Shown here: positions 15,453-23,175 of the stretch, one piece after another
How the letters are laid out: each line of letters starts with the position of its first letter
Position numbering within the stretch: the stretch's first letter is position 1
Source of the DNA: Acidimicrobiaceae bacterium
GTDB taxonomy: Bacteria; Actinomycetota; Acidimicrobiia; Acidimicrobiales; RAAP-2
Assembly (NCBI GenBank): GCA_027315045.1
Contig: DAHUZS010000058.1
Location: forward strand, 1 to 34,767
DNA length: 34,767 nt
Reading direction: 5' to 3'
Position numbers and translations under genes: made by a program
The notes under the pieces: model-generated
Told to the model about the DNA's origin: nothing
The model's input: only the letters and a program-made list of their open reading frames with translations
Databases searched by the model: none

Positions 15453-16724
15453 TCATCTCTTGTCTGTTGCCTCGCTGTGCGGGTGCTGTGGCGCCGCCGG
15501 ACCCGTTGCCCGGTCCTTGTCGGCCCGCTGTGGTCGGACTGTTCGCAAACCGCCGGATGAGACGAGGGCCTCGAGTGCGTCCACGAGCCCCTCCCCTCGG
15601 CCGAGGGCTTCGATCTGGCCGGCGAGCGAACGGGCGTTGACGCGGTATGCCGGGTCCTCGAGGACCGACCCGATCGCCCGGCCGACCTCGTCGCGCCCCG
15701 CTCCTGGCGCGAGCGACAGGCCGGCGCCCAGGGCCACCACTCGGGCGGCGTTCGCCGGTTGGTCGCGCCCGGTCGGCAGGCAGGCCAGCGGAACCCCGGC
15801 GGCCAGGGGCGGCGAGCGTCGTCCCGTAACCGGCGTGGGTGACGACGCAGTCGGCGTCGGCGAGCAGGAGCTCGTGCGGCGCCCAGGGCACCAGGACCGC
15901 CCGGTCGCCCCGCTCGGCGATCCCGGGGGCCGGCACACCCCCGAGCGTGACCACGACGCGGACCGCCAGTGGGCCGAGCGCGTCGAGGACCGTCTCGAGG
16001 AGCCGCTCCTGGTGCATGTAGGTGGTGCTCATGCTGACCACGACCAGGGGGTCGCCATCGTGCCGGAGGAGCGAAGCCACCTCGTCGGGGAGCGGACGGG
16101 GCTCGGGGTCGAACACCGGGCCGACGTGGTGGACGTGGCCGGACAGATCAGGCCCGGGGCCCTCGAGCGACGGGAGGCCGGCGACGAACACGATCCCGCT
16201 CCGCCGCCACAGCTCGGCCCAGAAGCCGGTCTCGGCCTCGATCGGACCGAGGCCGATCTCTCGCCGGGTGCCGTTCAGGAGGTCGAGCGCCGGCGCCCAT
16301 GCCGACGCACCGTTCTCCTCGGCCAGGTAGCGGTAGCGGAGGTGCACCAGGACCCGAGGTGTTCGGCGGCCGAGAGCGCACCGGCGGCCATGGCGTCGAC
16401 GACCAGCACGTCGGGTCGCCCCCGGCCGACCGCCGCCACAAGCTCGGTGGCGAGCTCGGGCCCGGCGAGGTGGACGGCGAAGCCGGCCACGTCGTCCTCG
16501 ATCGCCCGGTCCGGGGCCGGGGTCCAGGACCGGGCACCGGTGAACGGTTCGAAGGCCGAGCCGGCGCGCCGGGCCCGCGTCCCGAGGGTGTCGGTCCCGA
16601 GGAGACGGACCCGGTGGCCCCGGGCACACAGCCGCTTGACGAGGGCCAGCATCGGCGGGACGTTCCCGCCGCCGTCCCAGCTGACGAGCAGGAACTCCCT
16701 CGGCTCACGGTCGCCGCCGGCCAT
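15453..16724 (-). pseudogene. GT1-like (macrolide-type) glycosyltransferase with two apparent frameshifts
   Basis: Three minus-strand frames together give an about 424-residue glycosyltransferase of normal length. Part 1 (ATG 16724) reads FLLVSWDGGGNVPPMLALVKRL, with the N-terminal GGGN loop, up to SAAEHLG. After the CCC at 16353-16355 (plus strand; CCCC would mend it) part 2 continues VLVHLRYRYLAEENG through VVVSMSTTYMHQERLLETVL and CVVTHAGYGTTLAA, where HAGYGTT is the sugar-nucleotide-binding motif of GT1 (usual form HGGxGT). After the GGGG at 15806-15809 (GGG would mend it) part 3 reads AAGVPLACLPTGRDQPANAARV, the GT1 C-terminal motif ending with the conserved DQP. Both breaks fall in short G/C runs, so a sequence error is plausible. 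Acceptor unknown. Confidence 0.75.
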
Positions 16725-16775
16725 GGGGGCATCGTCGGCGCCCCCACCCCCCCGGTCAAGCGGAACGGGCCGCGC

Positions 16776-16786
16776 CTACGTAGAAT
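16776..16786 (+). promoter_or_regulatory. Candidate promoter: CTACGTAG palindrome overlapping -10-like TAGAAT
   Basis: In the 95-nt divergent gap between the glycosyltransferase and hydrolase-LuxR genes, CTACGTAG (16776-16783) is a perfect 8-nt palindrome, and TAGAAT (16781-16786) fits a plus-strand -10 box about 33 nt before the TTG start at 16820. The region is locally AT-richer than its surroundings. The -35 is not clear. Confidence 0.35.
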
Positions 16787-16819
16787 TTCCCTAGTCGTCA
16801 CGCTGATTGGAGGGGAGGG

Positions 16820-17898
16820 TTGCTCGGCACCTTATCGACGGTGGCCGGCCCCGGACGTTCCCGGCTCACCTACGCCACGACCGGGTCGGGTCACCACGAC
16901 CTCTTGTTGGTCCCTGACGGCTGTTGCCGGTCTCCTCACTCGCCGGCTTCCCGCCCTACGCAGCCTTCCTGGAGCACCTGGCCACCTTGGGCCGCCTGAT
17001 CGTCTTCGACCGGCGGGGACTCGGCGAGTCCAGCTGGGACTGGACCATGGGCGACCCGGGCCTGGTCGACTGGGCGGACGACGCGCGGCGGGTGCTCGAT
17101 GCCGCCCGCTCCCCGAGGGCGGTGGTCATCGGGCTGGCCGAGGGGGCCATGACCGCGATCACCTTCGCCACCGCCCACCCCACCCGGGTCGCCGCACTAG
17201 TCCTCGTCAACGCGACCCCCGGACCCTCGCTCAGTGCGGTGGCCCGACGGGGCGTCGGCCCGGGGTACATCGACTTCCTCCGCTCGACCCTCACCGACGG
17301 CTGGGCCAGGGACCTGCCGGGGATGGACATCCTGGCCCCGAGTCTCGGGCGCGACCCGTCCTTCAGCGTGTGGTTCCACCGGGCCATCCGGCGGATCGGC
17401 GACCCGAGCCGGTTCGCCCCGGTGTTCGACACCGCGCTGCGTGGCGAGGTCCGTGGCGACCTCCGCTCCCTCGGCGCCCCGACCCTCGTCATCCACCGCC
17501 GCGACGACGCCTGGTTCGCCCCCGACCACGGCCGGCTCATCGCCCGGGCCATCCCCCAGGCCAGGTACCTCGAGCTCCCGGGCGCCGACCACGTCCCGTA
17601 CCTGGGGGAGACCGGGCCCGTCTTCACCTCCATTAGGGCGTTCCTCGACGAGACGCTGGTCCTCGAGGGCGGCCAGCAGGCCGACGACGACCCCTCCCCG
17701 CTCAGCGCGAGACAGGCCGAGATCCTCGAGCTGGTTGGCCGGGGCCTGAGCGACAAGGAGGTCGCGGGGGCCACCGGGCTGAGCGTCCGGACGGTGCACA
17801 AGCACCTCGAGGACACCTATCGCCGACTGGGGGTGGCGAACCGGATGTCGGCAGTGGTCCAGTTCCGGGCGCGCCGGCGACCGGCGCGCCCGGCCTGA
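16820..17898 (+). CDS. Alpha/beta-hydrolase-like sensor domain fused to LuxR-type DNA-binding domain (one apparent frameshift)
   Basis: Corrected for one missing C at about 16921, the protein is about 359 residues. Residues 15-285 form an alpha/beta-hydrolase fold (LTYATTGSGHHDLLLVP, FDRRGLGES, THPTRV-like helix, HRRDDAWF, GADHVPYLGE); residues about 295-355 form a LuxR/GerE helix-turn-helix (LSARQAEILELVGRGLSDKEVAGATGLS, TVHKHLEDTYRRLGV). The nucleophile elbow, normally GxSxG, reads GLAEG, with Ala107 (codon 17137-17139) where the catalytic Ser belongs. The domain is therefore probably a ligand sensor and not an enzyme. TTG 16820 follows GGAGG by 6 nt; the first uninterrupted frame would begin at 16924 and lack the first strand. 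It is divergent from the glycosyltransferase, a possible target. Confidence 0.75.
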
Positions 17899-17960
17899 TC
17901 CTCGCCGAGCGCACGACCCTCGGTCCCGGGCCGTGCGCTGACCCGCCCCACCGGGCCAAT

Positions 17961-17966
17961 TAGGTT
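17961..17966 (+). promoter_or_regulatory. -10-like hexamer TAGGTT placed for a leaderless start
   Basis: TAGGTT fits TANNNT and ends 6 nt before GTG 17973 in an otherwise GC-rich gap. No Shine-Dalgarno site is present, so a leaderless transcript is likely. Confidence 0.42.
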
Positions 17967-17972
17967 CGCCCC

Positions 17973-18800
17973 GTGCCCTCGGACCGAAGCGAGTTCGTCG
18001 CCGCCAGCTTCAACGTCCACGCCGGCGTCGACGGTCGGGGGCGCCCCCACGACGTCCTCGGCGTCTGCCGGGCGCTCGACGCCGACGTGCTCGTCCTCCA
18101 GGAGGTCTGGCACCCCGACGGGGGCACCGCCATGGCGGGCGAGATCGCCGGGGCCCTCGGCTACCTGGTGACCGAGGTGACCCTGGCCCGGGGCCGCAGG
18201 GCCGGCCCCGACCCCTCGGCCCCACCCAACTGGATGCGTCCGTTGGACTGGCGGACGGCCAGCCACTCCCTCTACCTCGAGAGCGTGCGGCCGTTCCCGC
18301 CGAACGTGGTCCGCTCGGCCCGCTACGCCCGAGCCGAGCCGGGGAGCTGGGGGCTGGCCGTGCTCAGCCGGTTGCCGGTCCTCGACGCCCGGATCCTCCC
18401 CCTTCCCCAGCTCAGCCGGGACCGGGCAAGCCGGGCCGTGGTGGCGCTCAACGTCGAGCTCGGCCGGCACCGGGTGGGGATCGCCGGCACCCACATGTCA
18501 CACCTCTCGCACGGCTCAGCACTCCACTTCCGCGCCGTCGCCCGCATGCTCGACGGTGTGTTCGGCGACGAACCGGCCCTCTTCGCCGGCGACATGAACC
18601 TCTGGGGCCCGCCCATCCACGCCTTCTTCGGCCAGTGGCGACGCGCCGTCAAGGGGAAGACCTGGCCCGCCTGGCGTCCCCACAGCCAGCTCGACCACCT
18701 CCTCGTCCGGGGGCTCGAGGTCCGGGCCTCGGCCGTCTGGCCCGATTCGGGCTCGGACCACCGCCCGGTCTGGGCCCGCCTAGCCGTCGGCGGCCCCTGA
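17973..18800 (+). CDS. Endonuclease/exonuclease/phosphatase (EEP) family protein
   Basis: A 275-residue protein of the DNase I-like metal-dependent phosphoesterase superfamily. Motifs in order: ASFNVHAGVDGRG (about 10-22, with the conserved Asn), VLVLQEVW (metal-binding Glu near 45), GTHMSHLSHGS (catalytic His), GDMNLWG (Asp-x-Asn) and SQLDHLLV with SDHRPVWARL (terminal Asp-His pair). All active-site elements are kept. Substrates in the superfamily range from DNA to inositol phosphates and sphingomyelin, so none is named. No signal peptide is visible. The next gene starts 2 nt after its stop, implying co-transcription with two small membrane-protein genes. Confidence 0.85.
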   Translation: MPSDRSEFVAASFNVHAGVDGRGRPHDVLGVCRALDADVLVLQEVWHPDGGTAMAGEIAGALGYLVTEVTLARGRRAGPDPSAPPNWMRPLDWRTASHSLYLESVRPFPPNVVRSARYARAEPGSWGLAVLSRLPVLDARILPLPQLSRDRASRAVVALNVELGRHRVGIAGTHMSHLSHGSALHFRAVARMLDGVFGDEPALFAGDMNLWGPPIHAFFGQWRRAVKGKTWPAWRPHSQLDHLLVRGLEVRASAVWPDSGSDHRPVWARLAVGGP

Positions 18801-18802
18801 CG

Positions 18803-19195
18803 ATGCGCCCCGGTCGCCGGGTCGCGCTGGCGGGTGCGGGAGCGGGGGCGGCCGGGCTCTCCACCTGGGCGGCGATGACCGACCCGTTCACCGCCGGGGC
18901 CAACGCGGTCAGTGCGCTCGGGCTCTTCCTGGTCGGGTCGGCGGCCGGGCTGCGTTGGGCTCGGGCCAGGACGGCCCCGGCGCTCCCGTCGGCGGCCCGA
19001 ACGACGCCCTGGTGGCCATGGGCCGCCTTCCTCCTCGTCGTCGTGGCGTGGGAGCTGACCTGCCTGTTCCTCGGCCCCCGCGTCGACCACCCGACCCTCA
19101 GTTCGCTCTACGACTCGGCCGCCCAGTTCCGGCCGGTGCGGGGGGCGTGCTTCTTCGCCTGGCTCTGTCTCGGGGCGGCGCTGGTGCGGAGGTGA
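18803..19195 (+). CDS. Small integral membrane protein of unknown function
   Basis: A 130-residue protein starting MRPGRRVALAGAGAGAAG, with four likely membrane spans: VALAGAGAGAAGLSTWAAM, AVSALGLFLVGSAAGL, WPWAAFLLVVVAWELTCLFL and ACFFAWLCLGAALV. A periplasmic or cytoplasmic loop (GPRVDHPTLSSLYDSAAQFRPVR) separates spans 3 and 4. The start is 2 nt after the preceding stop and the 3' end overlaps the next gene as GTGA. A longer in-frame ORF from 18635 is antisense-like and rejected. Paired small membrane genes of this kind are frequent in actinobacteria but uncharacterised. Confidence 0.72.
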   Translation: MRPGRRVALAGAGAGAAGLSTWAAMTDPFTAGANAVSALGLFLVGSAAGLRWARARTAPALPSAARTTPWWPWAAFLLVVVAWELTCLFLGPRVDHPTLSSLYDSAAQFRPVRGACFFAWLCLGAALVRR

Positions 19196-19392
19196 ACGCC
19201 CAGACGCTGTCGGACGCGCTGTGGGCCCTCTTGGCGCTGGCCGGGCTGGTCCTGGCCGGGGCGGCGCACCTGCCCGCCCGCCCGCTCGTCCGGGCGTCGA
19301 GACTGGTCCGCCGCATCGAGGCCAGCACCTTCGGCTACGTCGCCGTCCTGGTCGGCTGGATGTGGCTCGGCTGGCACCTGTTCGCCCGCTGA
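19192..19392 (+). CDS. DUF6186-like small membrane protein
   Basis: A 66-residue protein from GTG 19192, overlapping the previous stop as GTGA. It has two hydrophobic segments, LWALLALAGLVLAGAAHL and GYVAVLVGWMWLGWHLF, joined by a basic loop (RPLVRASRLVRRIEAS). The C-terminal LVGWMWLGWHLFAR resembles the end of actinobacterial DUF6186 proteins as I remember them; no function is known for these. It is the last gene of the plus-strand group and converges on the MFS gene, 33 nt away. Confidence 0.68.
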   Translation: MNAQTLSDALWALLALAGLVLAGAAHLPARPLVRASRLVRRIEASTFGYVAVLVGWMWLGWHLFAR

Positions 19393-19408
19393 TCGCTCGC
19401 CCGCTCCG

Positions 19409-19422
19409 GCGCCGATCGGCGC
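19409..19422. terminator. Perfect 14-nt palindrome between convergent genes (possible bidirectional terminator)
   Basis: GCGCCGATCGGCGC lies within the 33-nt gap between two convergent stop codons (19392 and 19426). As RNA it could fold as a 5-bp GCGCC/GGCGC stem with a GATC loop on either strand. No U-tract follows, so it is only a weak candidate. Confidence 0.25.
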
Positions 19423-19425
19423 TGC

Positions 19426-20727
19426 TCAGACCGGGGAGAGCTGTTCTGGCTCCTTGCCCTTGGACTCGGGGAGAGCGAAGAGCAACGCGGCGAAGGGCAG
19501 GATCGGCAGGAAGGTCGCGACCGGGGCGAAGGACAGGTGCACGTCGGCGAGCGAGCCGAACGCCACCAAGCCCACCACCGCGCCCAGCACCCCGGCGGCG
19601 GTGAACCACCCCGCCACCGACGCCCGCACCGAGGTCGGGAACACCTCGTTGATCATCGACCCGAGCGGCGGGGCGATGATGCCGCCGCCGAGGGCGCCCA
19701 TGGCGTACCCGATGACCAGCGCGGCGACGCTGCCCGAGTAGAGCAGGATCCCGAAACCGGCGATGGCCACCATGGCCAAGGTGATGGTCGGACGTCGGCC
19801 CACCCGATCGGCCAGCCAGCGCCCGCACAACAGACCGAGGAGCCCGGTGGGGCCGGCCGTGACGACCATCGCCGCGGTCAGGACCCCCGAGACGTGGCGG
19901 ACGTTCTGGGCGTAGACGAACACGAAGCTGTTGGCCGGTCCGGTGATCACCGAGACGGCGAAGGCGATGGCGCACACGAGCAGCAGGCGGCGCCGGAACC
20001 GCCGCCCGACCGGCCCGAGCACCGGCTCCCCCCGCGCCGCCCGTTCCTCACGGGAGAACCGCTCGGGTTCGCTCACCCTGCGCCCGACCCAGGGCAAAAG
20101 GACGAGGGGGACGATCGCCATGGCGAAGACGCCCCGGAACCCGATGGCGCCGCGCCCCAGGCTGTAGATGATGGCGGTGGCCCCGGCGCCGACCGCGTAG
20201 CCCGCGGCCACCAGGGCCACCGCCTTGGCCCGGTCCCGGCTCCCGGTCAGCTCCCCCGCGCTCACCTGGGCCAGGGCGCTGGTGGCCGAGAGCATCGGGC
20301 GGCCGAGGGCGAAGATGGCGACGAACCACCAGTAGCCCGGGCTGACAGCGGCAGCCGCCGTCATGAGCAGGCCACCGGCGCAGCACGCGAGCACGGTCCG
20401 GCGGCGGCCCAACCGGTCGGCCAGCCCGGCCAGGGGCAGCCCGCCGATCGAGGCCAGCCGGATCACGGCCAGGCCGATCCCGATCGTGCTCCCCGACAAC
20501 CCGACCCGGGCGGCCAGGCTGCCGCCGTTGGTCTCATGGCCGAAGGTCTTGGCCACGTCGCCGAGCGCGGCCACCGCCCCGAACTGACCGAACCCGGCCG
20601 CCACCGCCACGGCCGCCACCGCCAACACCGCCGGGGCCCGCCAACCGAACAGCACGAACGAGCCCCCTTGGCCCGGTTCGGCTCCCGGCGGGCCCTGGTC
20701 GCCGGTTGGATCCGGTGCCCCGATCAC
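19426..20727 (-). CDS. Major facilitator superfamily transporter
   Basis: A 433-residue, 12-helix MFS protein with an unusual Gly/Pro-rich leader of about 25 residues. Signature loops are GLADRLGRRRTVL in the first half and GRWLADRVGRRPTITL in the second, each with the D-R-x-G-R-R pattern of the sugar/metabolite branch; the second half ends with SMINEVFPTSVRASVAGW and a soluble tail ESKGKEPEQLSPV. Substrate unknown. The GTG start at 20727 is 13 nt after the rpiA stop on the same strand, so the two genes probably share a transcript. Confidence 0.85.
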   Translation of the reverse strand: MIGAPDPTGDQGPPGAEPGQGGSFVLFGWRAPAVLAVAAVAVAAGFGQFGAVAALGDVAKTFGHETNGGSLAARVGLSGSTIGIGLAVIRLASIGGLPLAGLADRLGRRRTVLACCAGGLLMTAAAAVSPGYWWFVAIFALGRPMLSATSALAQVSAGELTGSRDRAKAVALVAAGYAVGAGATAIIYSLGRGAIGFRGVFAMAIVPLVLLPWVGRRVSEPERFSREERAARGEPVLGPVGRRFRRRLLLVCAIAFAVSVITGPANSFVFVYAQNVRHVSGVLTAAMVVTAGPTGLLGLLCGRWLADRVGRRPTITLAMVAIAGFGILLYSGSVAALVIGYAMGALGGGIIAPPLGSMINEVFPTSVRASVAGWFTAAGVLGAVVGLVAFGSLADVHLSFAPVATFLPILPFAALLFALPESKGKEPEQLSPV

Positions 20728-20740
20728 CCGGCCGGGCCGC

Positions 20741-21445
20741 TCATCCAGAGATGATGACGCTCGGTCGGTAGCCGATGAACAGGCCCGACTCGACCACCCC
20801 GGGGATCGCCTTGAGCTCGGCCTCGGTCTCTTCGGTGACGTCGCGCACCCGGGCGTCGAGGAGCAGGTTGGCGCGCTCGGTGACGAGCGGCCCGTCCTTG
20901 CCCTTGGCGCAGCGGACGGTCACCTCCTCCACCCCCCGGGCGGCGAGCCGGTCCCGCACCAGGCGCAGCGCCTCGGGGACCACCTCGATCGGCACCGTGC
21001 CGCGGACCCCCAGCCGGTCCACCAGCTTCGAGGGGTCAACCACCACGTAGCGCTCCTTGGACGCCGCCATGACCAACTTCTCGCGCAGGAGCGCCCCGCC
21101 CCGACCCTTGAGGAGGTTGGCCGCCGGATCGACCTCGTCGGCCCCGTCGAAGGACCAGTCCGGGCGGAGGGTGGCGAGCGAGCCGACGGGCACCCCGAGG
21201 CCCCCGCAGGCCAACTCCATCTCGAGCGAGGTCGTGACGGCGGTCCACGAGATGCCCTCGCCCCGGGCCCGGGCCACTAGGGCCTGCAGGGTCAGGTGGC
21301 TCGTGCTCCCCGACCCCACCCCCACGACGTCCCCGGGGGCGAGCCGCTCGGCCATTCGGTCGGCGGCGGCGCGCTTGGCCGCCTCGTTGGTGACGGTCCC
21401 GTCCCAGAGCTGGCCGTCGTCGAACGCCACCTCGAACGAGCCCAC
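20741..21445 (-). CDS. rpiA: Ribose-5-phosphate isomerase A
   Basis: A 234-residue RpiA, the usual length. Family motifs are all present: GVGSGSTSHL (42-51, phosphate binding), the DGADEVD loop at 100-106 holding catalytic acids, and KGRGGALLREK at 113-123 with the catalytic Glu/Lys. The enzyme interconverts ribose 5-phosphate and ribulose 5-phosphate in the cytoplasmic pentose phosphate pathway. GTG 21445 is preceded by GAGGAGGCGG, a good ribosome-binding site, and TAGGAT (minus strand, 21487-21482) may be its -10 box, giving a short leader. The downstream MFS gene follows after 13 nt. Confidence 0.93.
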   Translation of the reverse strand: MGSFEVAFDDGQLWDGTVTNEAAKRAAADRMAERLAPGDVVGVGSGSTSHLTLQALVARARGEGISWTAVTTSLEMELACGGLGVPVGSLATLRPDWSFDGADEVDPAANLLKGRGGALLREKLVMAASKERYVVVDPSKLVDRLGVRGTVPIEVVPEALRLVRDRLAARGVEEVTVRCAKGKDGPLVTERANLLLDARVRDVTEETEAELKAIPGVVESGLFIGYRPSVIISG

Positions 21446-21557
21446 GAGTCCGCCTCCTCGGCGCCCTGCGCCTCGCCAGCGATCCTACCGAAGCCCCCCC
21501 GGACCCCGGGATCCAGGCGCGGACGCGCCGCACCCCGGCCGGTGGCACTGTGGCCCG

Positions 21558-22034
21558 GTGCCCAGGCGCAGCGCCGGCCTCCTCCTCTACCGTCGCGTCG
21601 ACGGACGGCTCGAGGTGCTCGTCGCCCACCCGGGCGGCCCCCTGTGGGCCCGGCGCGACGAGGGCGCCTGGTCGATCCCCAAAGGGGAGGTGGAGTCGGG
21701 CGACGACGACGCCGGCACGGCCGCCCGGGAGTTCGCCGAGGAGCTCGGCTCCCCACCGCCCACGGTCGGGTGGATCGACCTCGGCGAGGTGACCCAGGCC
21801 GGCGGCAAGCGCGTCCGGGCCTACGCCGCCCAGGGCGACCTCGACCCGGCCTCGGCCCACAGCAGCACCTTCGAGATGGAGTGGCCGCCGCGTTCGGGGC
21901 GGCGGGCCCGGTTCGCCGAGGTCGACCGGGTCCGGTGGGTCACCTTGGAGGTGGCGGCGAGACTGCTGGTCCCGGCCCAGGGGGCGTTCCTCGACCGCCT
22001 GGCGGCGCGCCTCGGCCCGCCGCCGGCCCCCTGA
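21558..22034 (+). CDS. NUDIX hydrolase, COG4119-like
   Basis: A 158-residue NUDIX protein beginning VPRRSAGLLLYRRVDGRLEV. The box reads GEVESGD then seven residues then REFAEELG: the first conserved Glu of G-x5-E is Asp here, while the REFAEE metal-binding glutamates are intact. WSIPKGEVE and the RSGRRARFAEVDRVRWV segment fit the small COG4119 NTP-pyrophosphohydrolase-like group. The frame is open to 21057, but that region is antisense to rpiA; GTG 21558 immediately precedes the conserved domain. It converges with the MarR gene, 8 nt away. Confidence 0.83.
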   Translation: MPRRSAGLLLYRRVDGRLEVLVAHPGGPLWARRDEGAWSIPKGEVESGDDDAGTAAREFAEELGSPPPTVGWIDLGEVTQAGGKRVRAYAAQGDLDPASAHSSTFEMEWPPRSGRRARFAEVDRVRWVTLEVAARLLVPAQGAFLDRLAARLGPPPAP

Positions 22035-22042
22035 CGGCCCGA

Positions 22043-22528
22043 TCAGCCCCCGAGCTCGGCCTCGGTGGCGAAGCGGTCGACGGCGTCGGCGAAGGCCCCG
22101 AGGTCGAGGCCTTGCAGGTGGCGGACGACGTGCCGGCGGACGCCGGCCAGGTGGGTCGGGTAGACCTCCTCCAGCCGTGCCAGGCCGGCGTCGGTGAGCA
22201 CGGCCAGAAGCCCGCGGCCGTCCGAGGGGCACCGCACCCGCTCGACCAGGCCCCGGCGGGCCAGGGCGTCGACGACCCGGCTGATGGCGCTGAGCGACAT
22301 CGCCCCGCGGGCCGCCAGCTCGCTCATCCGGAGCTGGCGATCGGCCGCCTCCGACAGGTTCACCAGCACGAAGTACTCGGTCATGGCGGTCCCGTGCGCG
22401 GCGTGCATCTCGGCCTCAAGCACCCGTGGGACCACCACCGACGCCCGGGCGAAGGCCCGCCACGCCCGTTCCTCATCGGGGTTGAGCGGGGTCGCCTCGG
22501 TCGATTCGACGGTCGTCCGCTCGATCAT
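22043..22528 (-). CDS. MarR-family transcriptional regulator
   Basis: A 161-residue winged-helix protein. Helix-turn-helix and wing are clear: LRMSELAARGAMSLSAISRVVDALARRGLVERVRCPSDGRG, with the usual D-x-R-G wing tip as SDGRG; flanking helices (ATPLNPDEERAWRAFARAS at the start, HLAGVRRHVVRHLQGLDL near the end) form the dimer interface. ATG 22528 has AAGGAGG about 8 nt upstream; the open frame reaches 22615 but would then overlap the yceI start. It is divergent from the YceI gene across a 74-nt gap containing a palindrome, so it most likely represses itself and yceI. Ligand unknown. Confidence 0.88.
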   Translation of the reverse strand: MIERTTVESTEATPLNPDEERAWRAFARASVVVPRVLEAEMHAAHGTAMTEYFVLVNLSEAADRQLRMSELAARGAMSLSAISRVVDALARRGLVERVRCPSDGRGLLAVLTDAGLARLEEVYPTHLAGVRRHVVRHLQGLDLGAFADAVDRFATEAELGG

Positions 22529-22540
22529 CACGCCCCCTCC

Positions 22541-22589
22541 TTGCCTTTCCCTCACCGAAGCACTATACTTGCTTATACAAGCATATAGT
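22541..22589 (+). promoter_or_regulatory. YceI-gene promoter with overlapping MarR-type palindromic operator
   Basis: TTGCCT (22541-22546) and TATACT (22564-22569) are separated by exactly 17 nt, a near-consensus sigma-70-type promoter and the clearest in the window. An interrupted palindrome spans 22562-22589: outer arms ACTATA/TATAGT and inner arms TGCTT/AAGCA around ATAC. It covers the -10 box and the expected transcription start, an ideal position for repression by the divergent MarR protein. The yceI ribosome-binding site GGAGGAG follows at 22594-22600. Confidence 0.72.
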
Positions 22590-22602
22590 CCTCGGAGGAG
22601 CC

Positions 22603-23172
22603 ATGACTGCCACAACCACCACCGAAACCGTCAACCTAACCGGCGACTACACCCTGGACCCGGCGCACAGCCGGATCGGCTTCGTCGCCCGTCATGCCAT
22701 GGTGACCAAAGTCCGGGGCCTGTTCAAGGAGTTCGACGGCGCGATCCACCTCGACGGCGAGGACCCCACCCGTTCGAGCGCCCGGGTCAGCATCGAGGTC
22801 GCGTCGATCGACTCCCAGCAGGCCGACCGCGACGCCCACCTGCGGGGGGCCGACTTCTTCGACGTGGAGCGCTTCCCGACGATGACCTTCGCCAGCACCA
22901 GGGTCGATCCCGCCGGCGACGGCCGCTTCACGCTGACCGGCGACCTCACCATCCGCGACATCACCCGGCCGGTCTCGATCGACCTCGAGCTCACCGGGGT
23001 GGTGCAGGACCCCTGGGGCATGCGCCGGATCGGCTTCGAGGGCTCGGTCGCGGTCAACCGCCGGGACTGGGACCTTTCGTGGAACCTGCCCCTCGACACC
23101 GGCGGCCTGCTCGTGTCGGAGAAGGTGACCATCGAGCTCGACGTCGCCCTGGTCCGCCCGGCCCAAGGCTGA
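22603..23172 (+). CDS. YceI-family protein
   Basis: A 189-residue YceI-like lipocalin-fold protein. The family pattern is obvious: YTLDPAHSRIGFVARHAMVTKVRGLFKEFDG at the start, SIDSQQADRDAHLRGADFFDVERFPTMTF in the middle and DLTIRDITRPVSIDLE, then GFEGSVAVNRRDWDLSWN. YceI proteins bind long polyprenyl or amphiphilic ligands in a beta-barrel. There is no signal peptide, so this one is probably cytoplasmic, as in many actinobacteria. A threonine-rich N-terminus (TATTTTETVN) precedes the domain. GGAGGAG lies 3-9 nt before ATG. Control is probably by the divergent MarR regulator. The gene ends 3 nt from the convergent phosphorylase gene. Confidence 0.92.
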   Translation: MTATTTTETVNLTGDYTLDPAHSRIGFVARHAMVTKVRGLFKEFDGAIHLDGEDPTRSSARVSIEVASIDSQQADRDAHLRGADFFDVERFPTMTFASTRVDPAGDGRFTLTGDLTIRDITRPVSIDLELTGVVQDPWGMRRIGFEGSVAVNRRDWDLSWNLPLDTGGLLVSEKVTIELDVALVRPAQG

Positions 23173-23175
23173 AGG

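Noticed and set aside
14881-16629. A single 582-residue minus-strand gene
   Set aside because: It joins part of the glycosyltransferase, an out-of-frame piece and the ABM-zinc-ribbon protein; the last has its own start with a strong ribosome-binding site at 15429.
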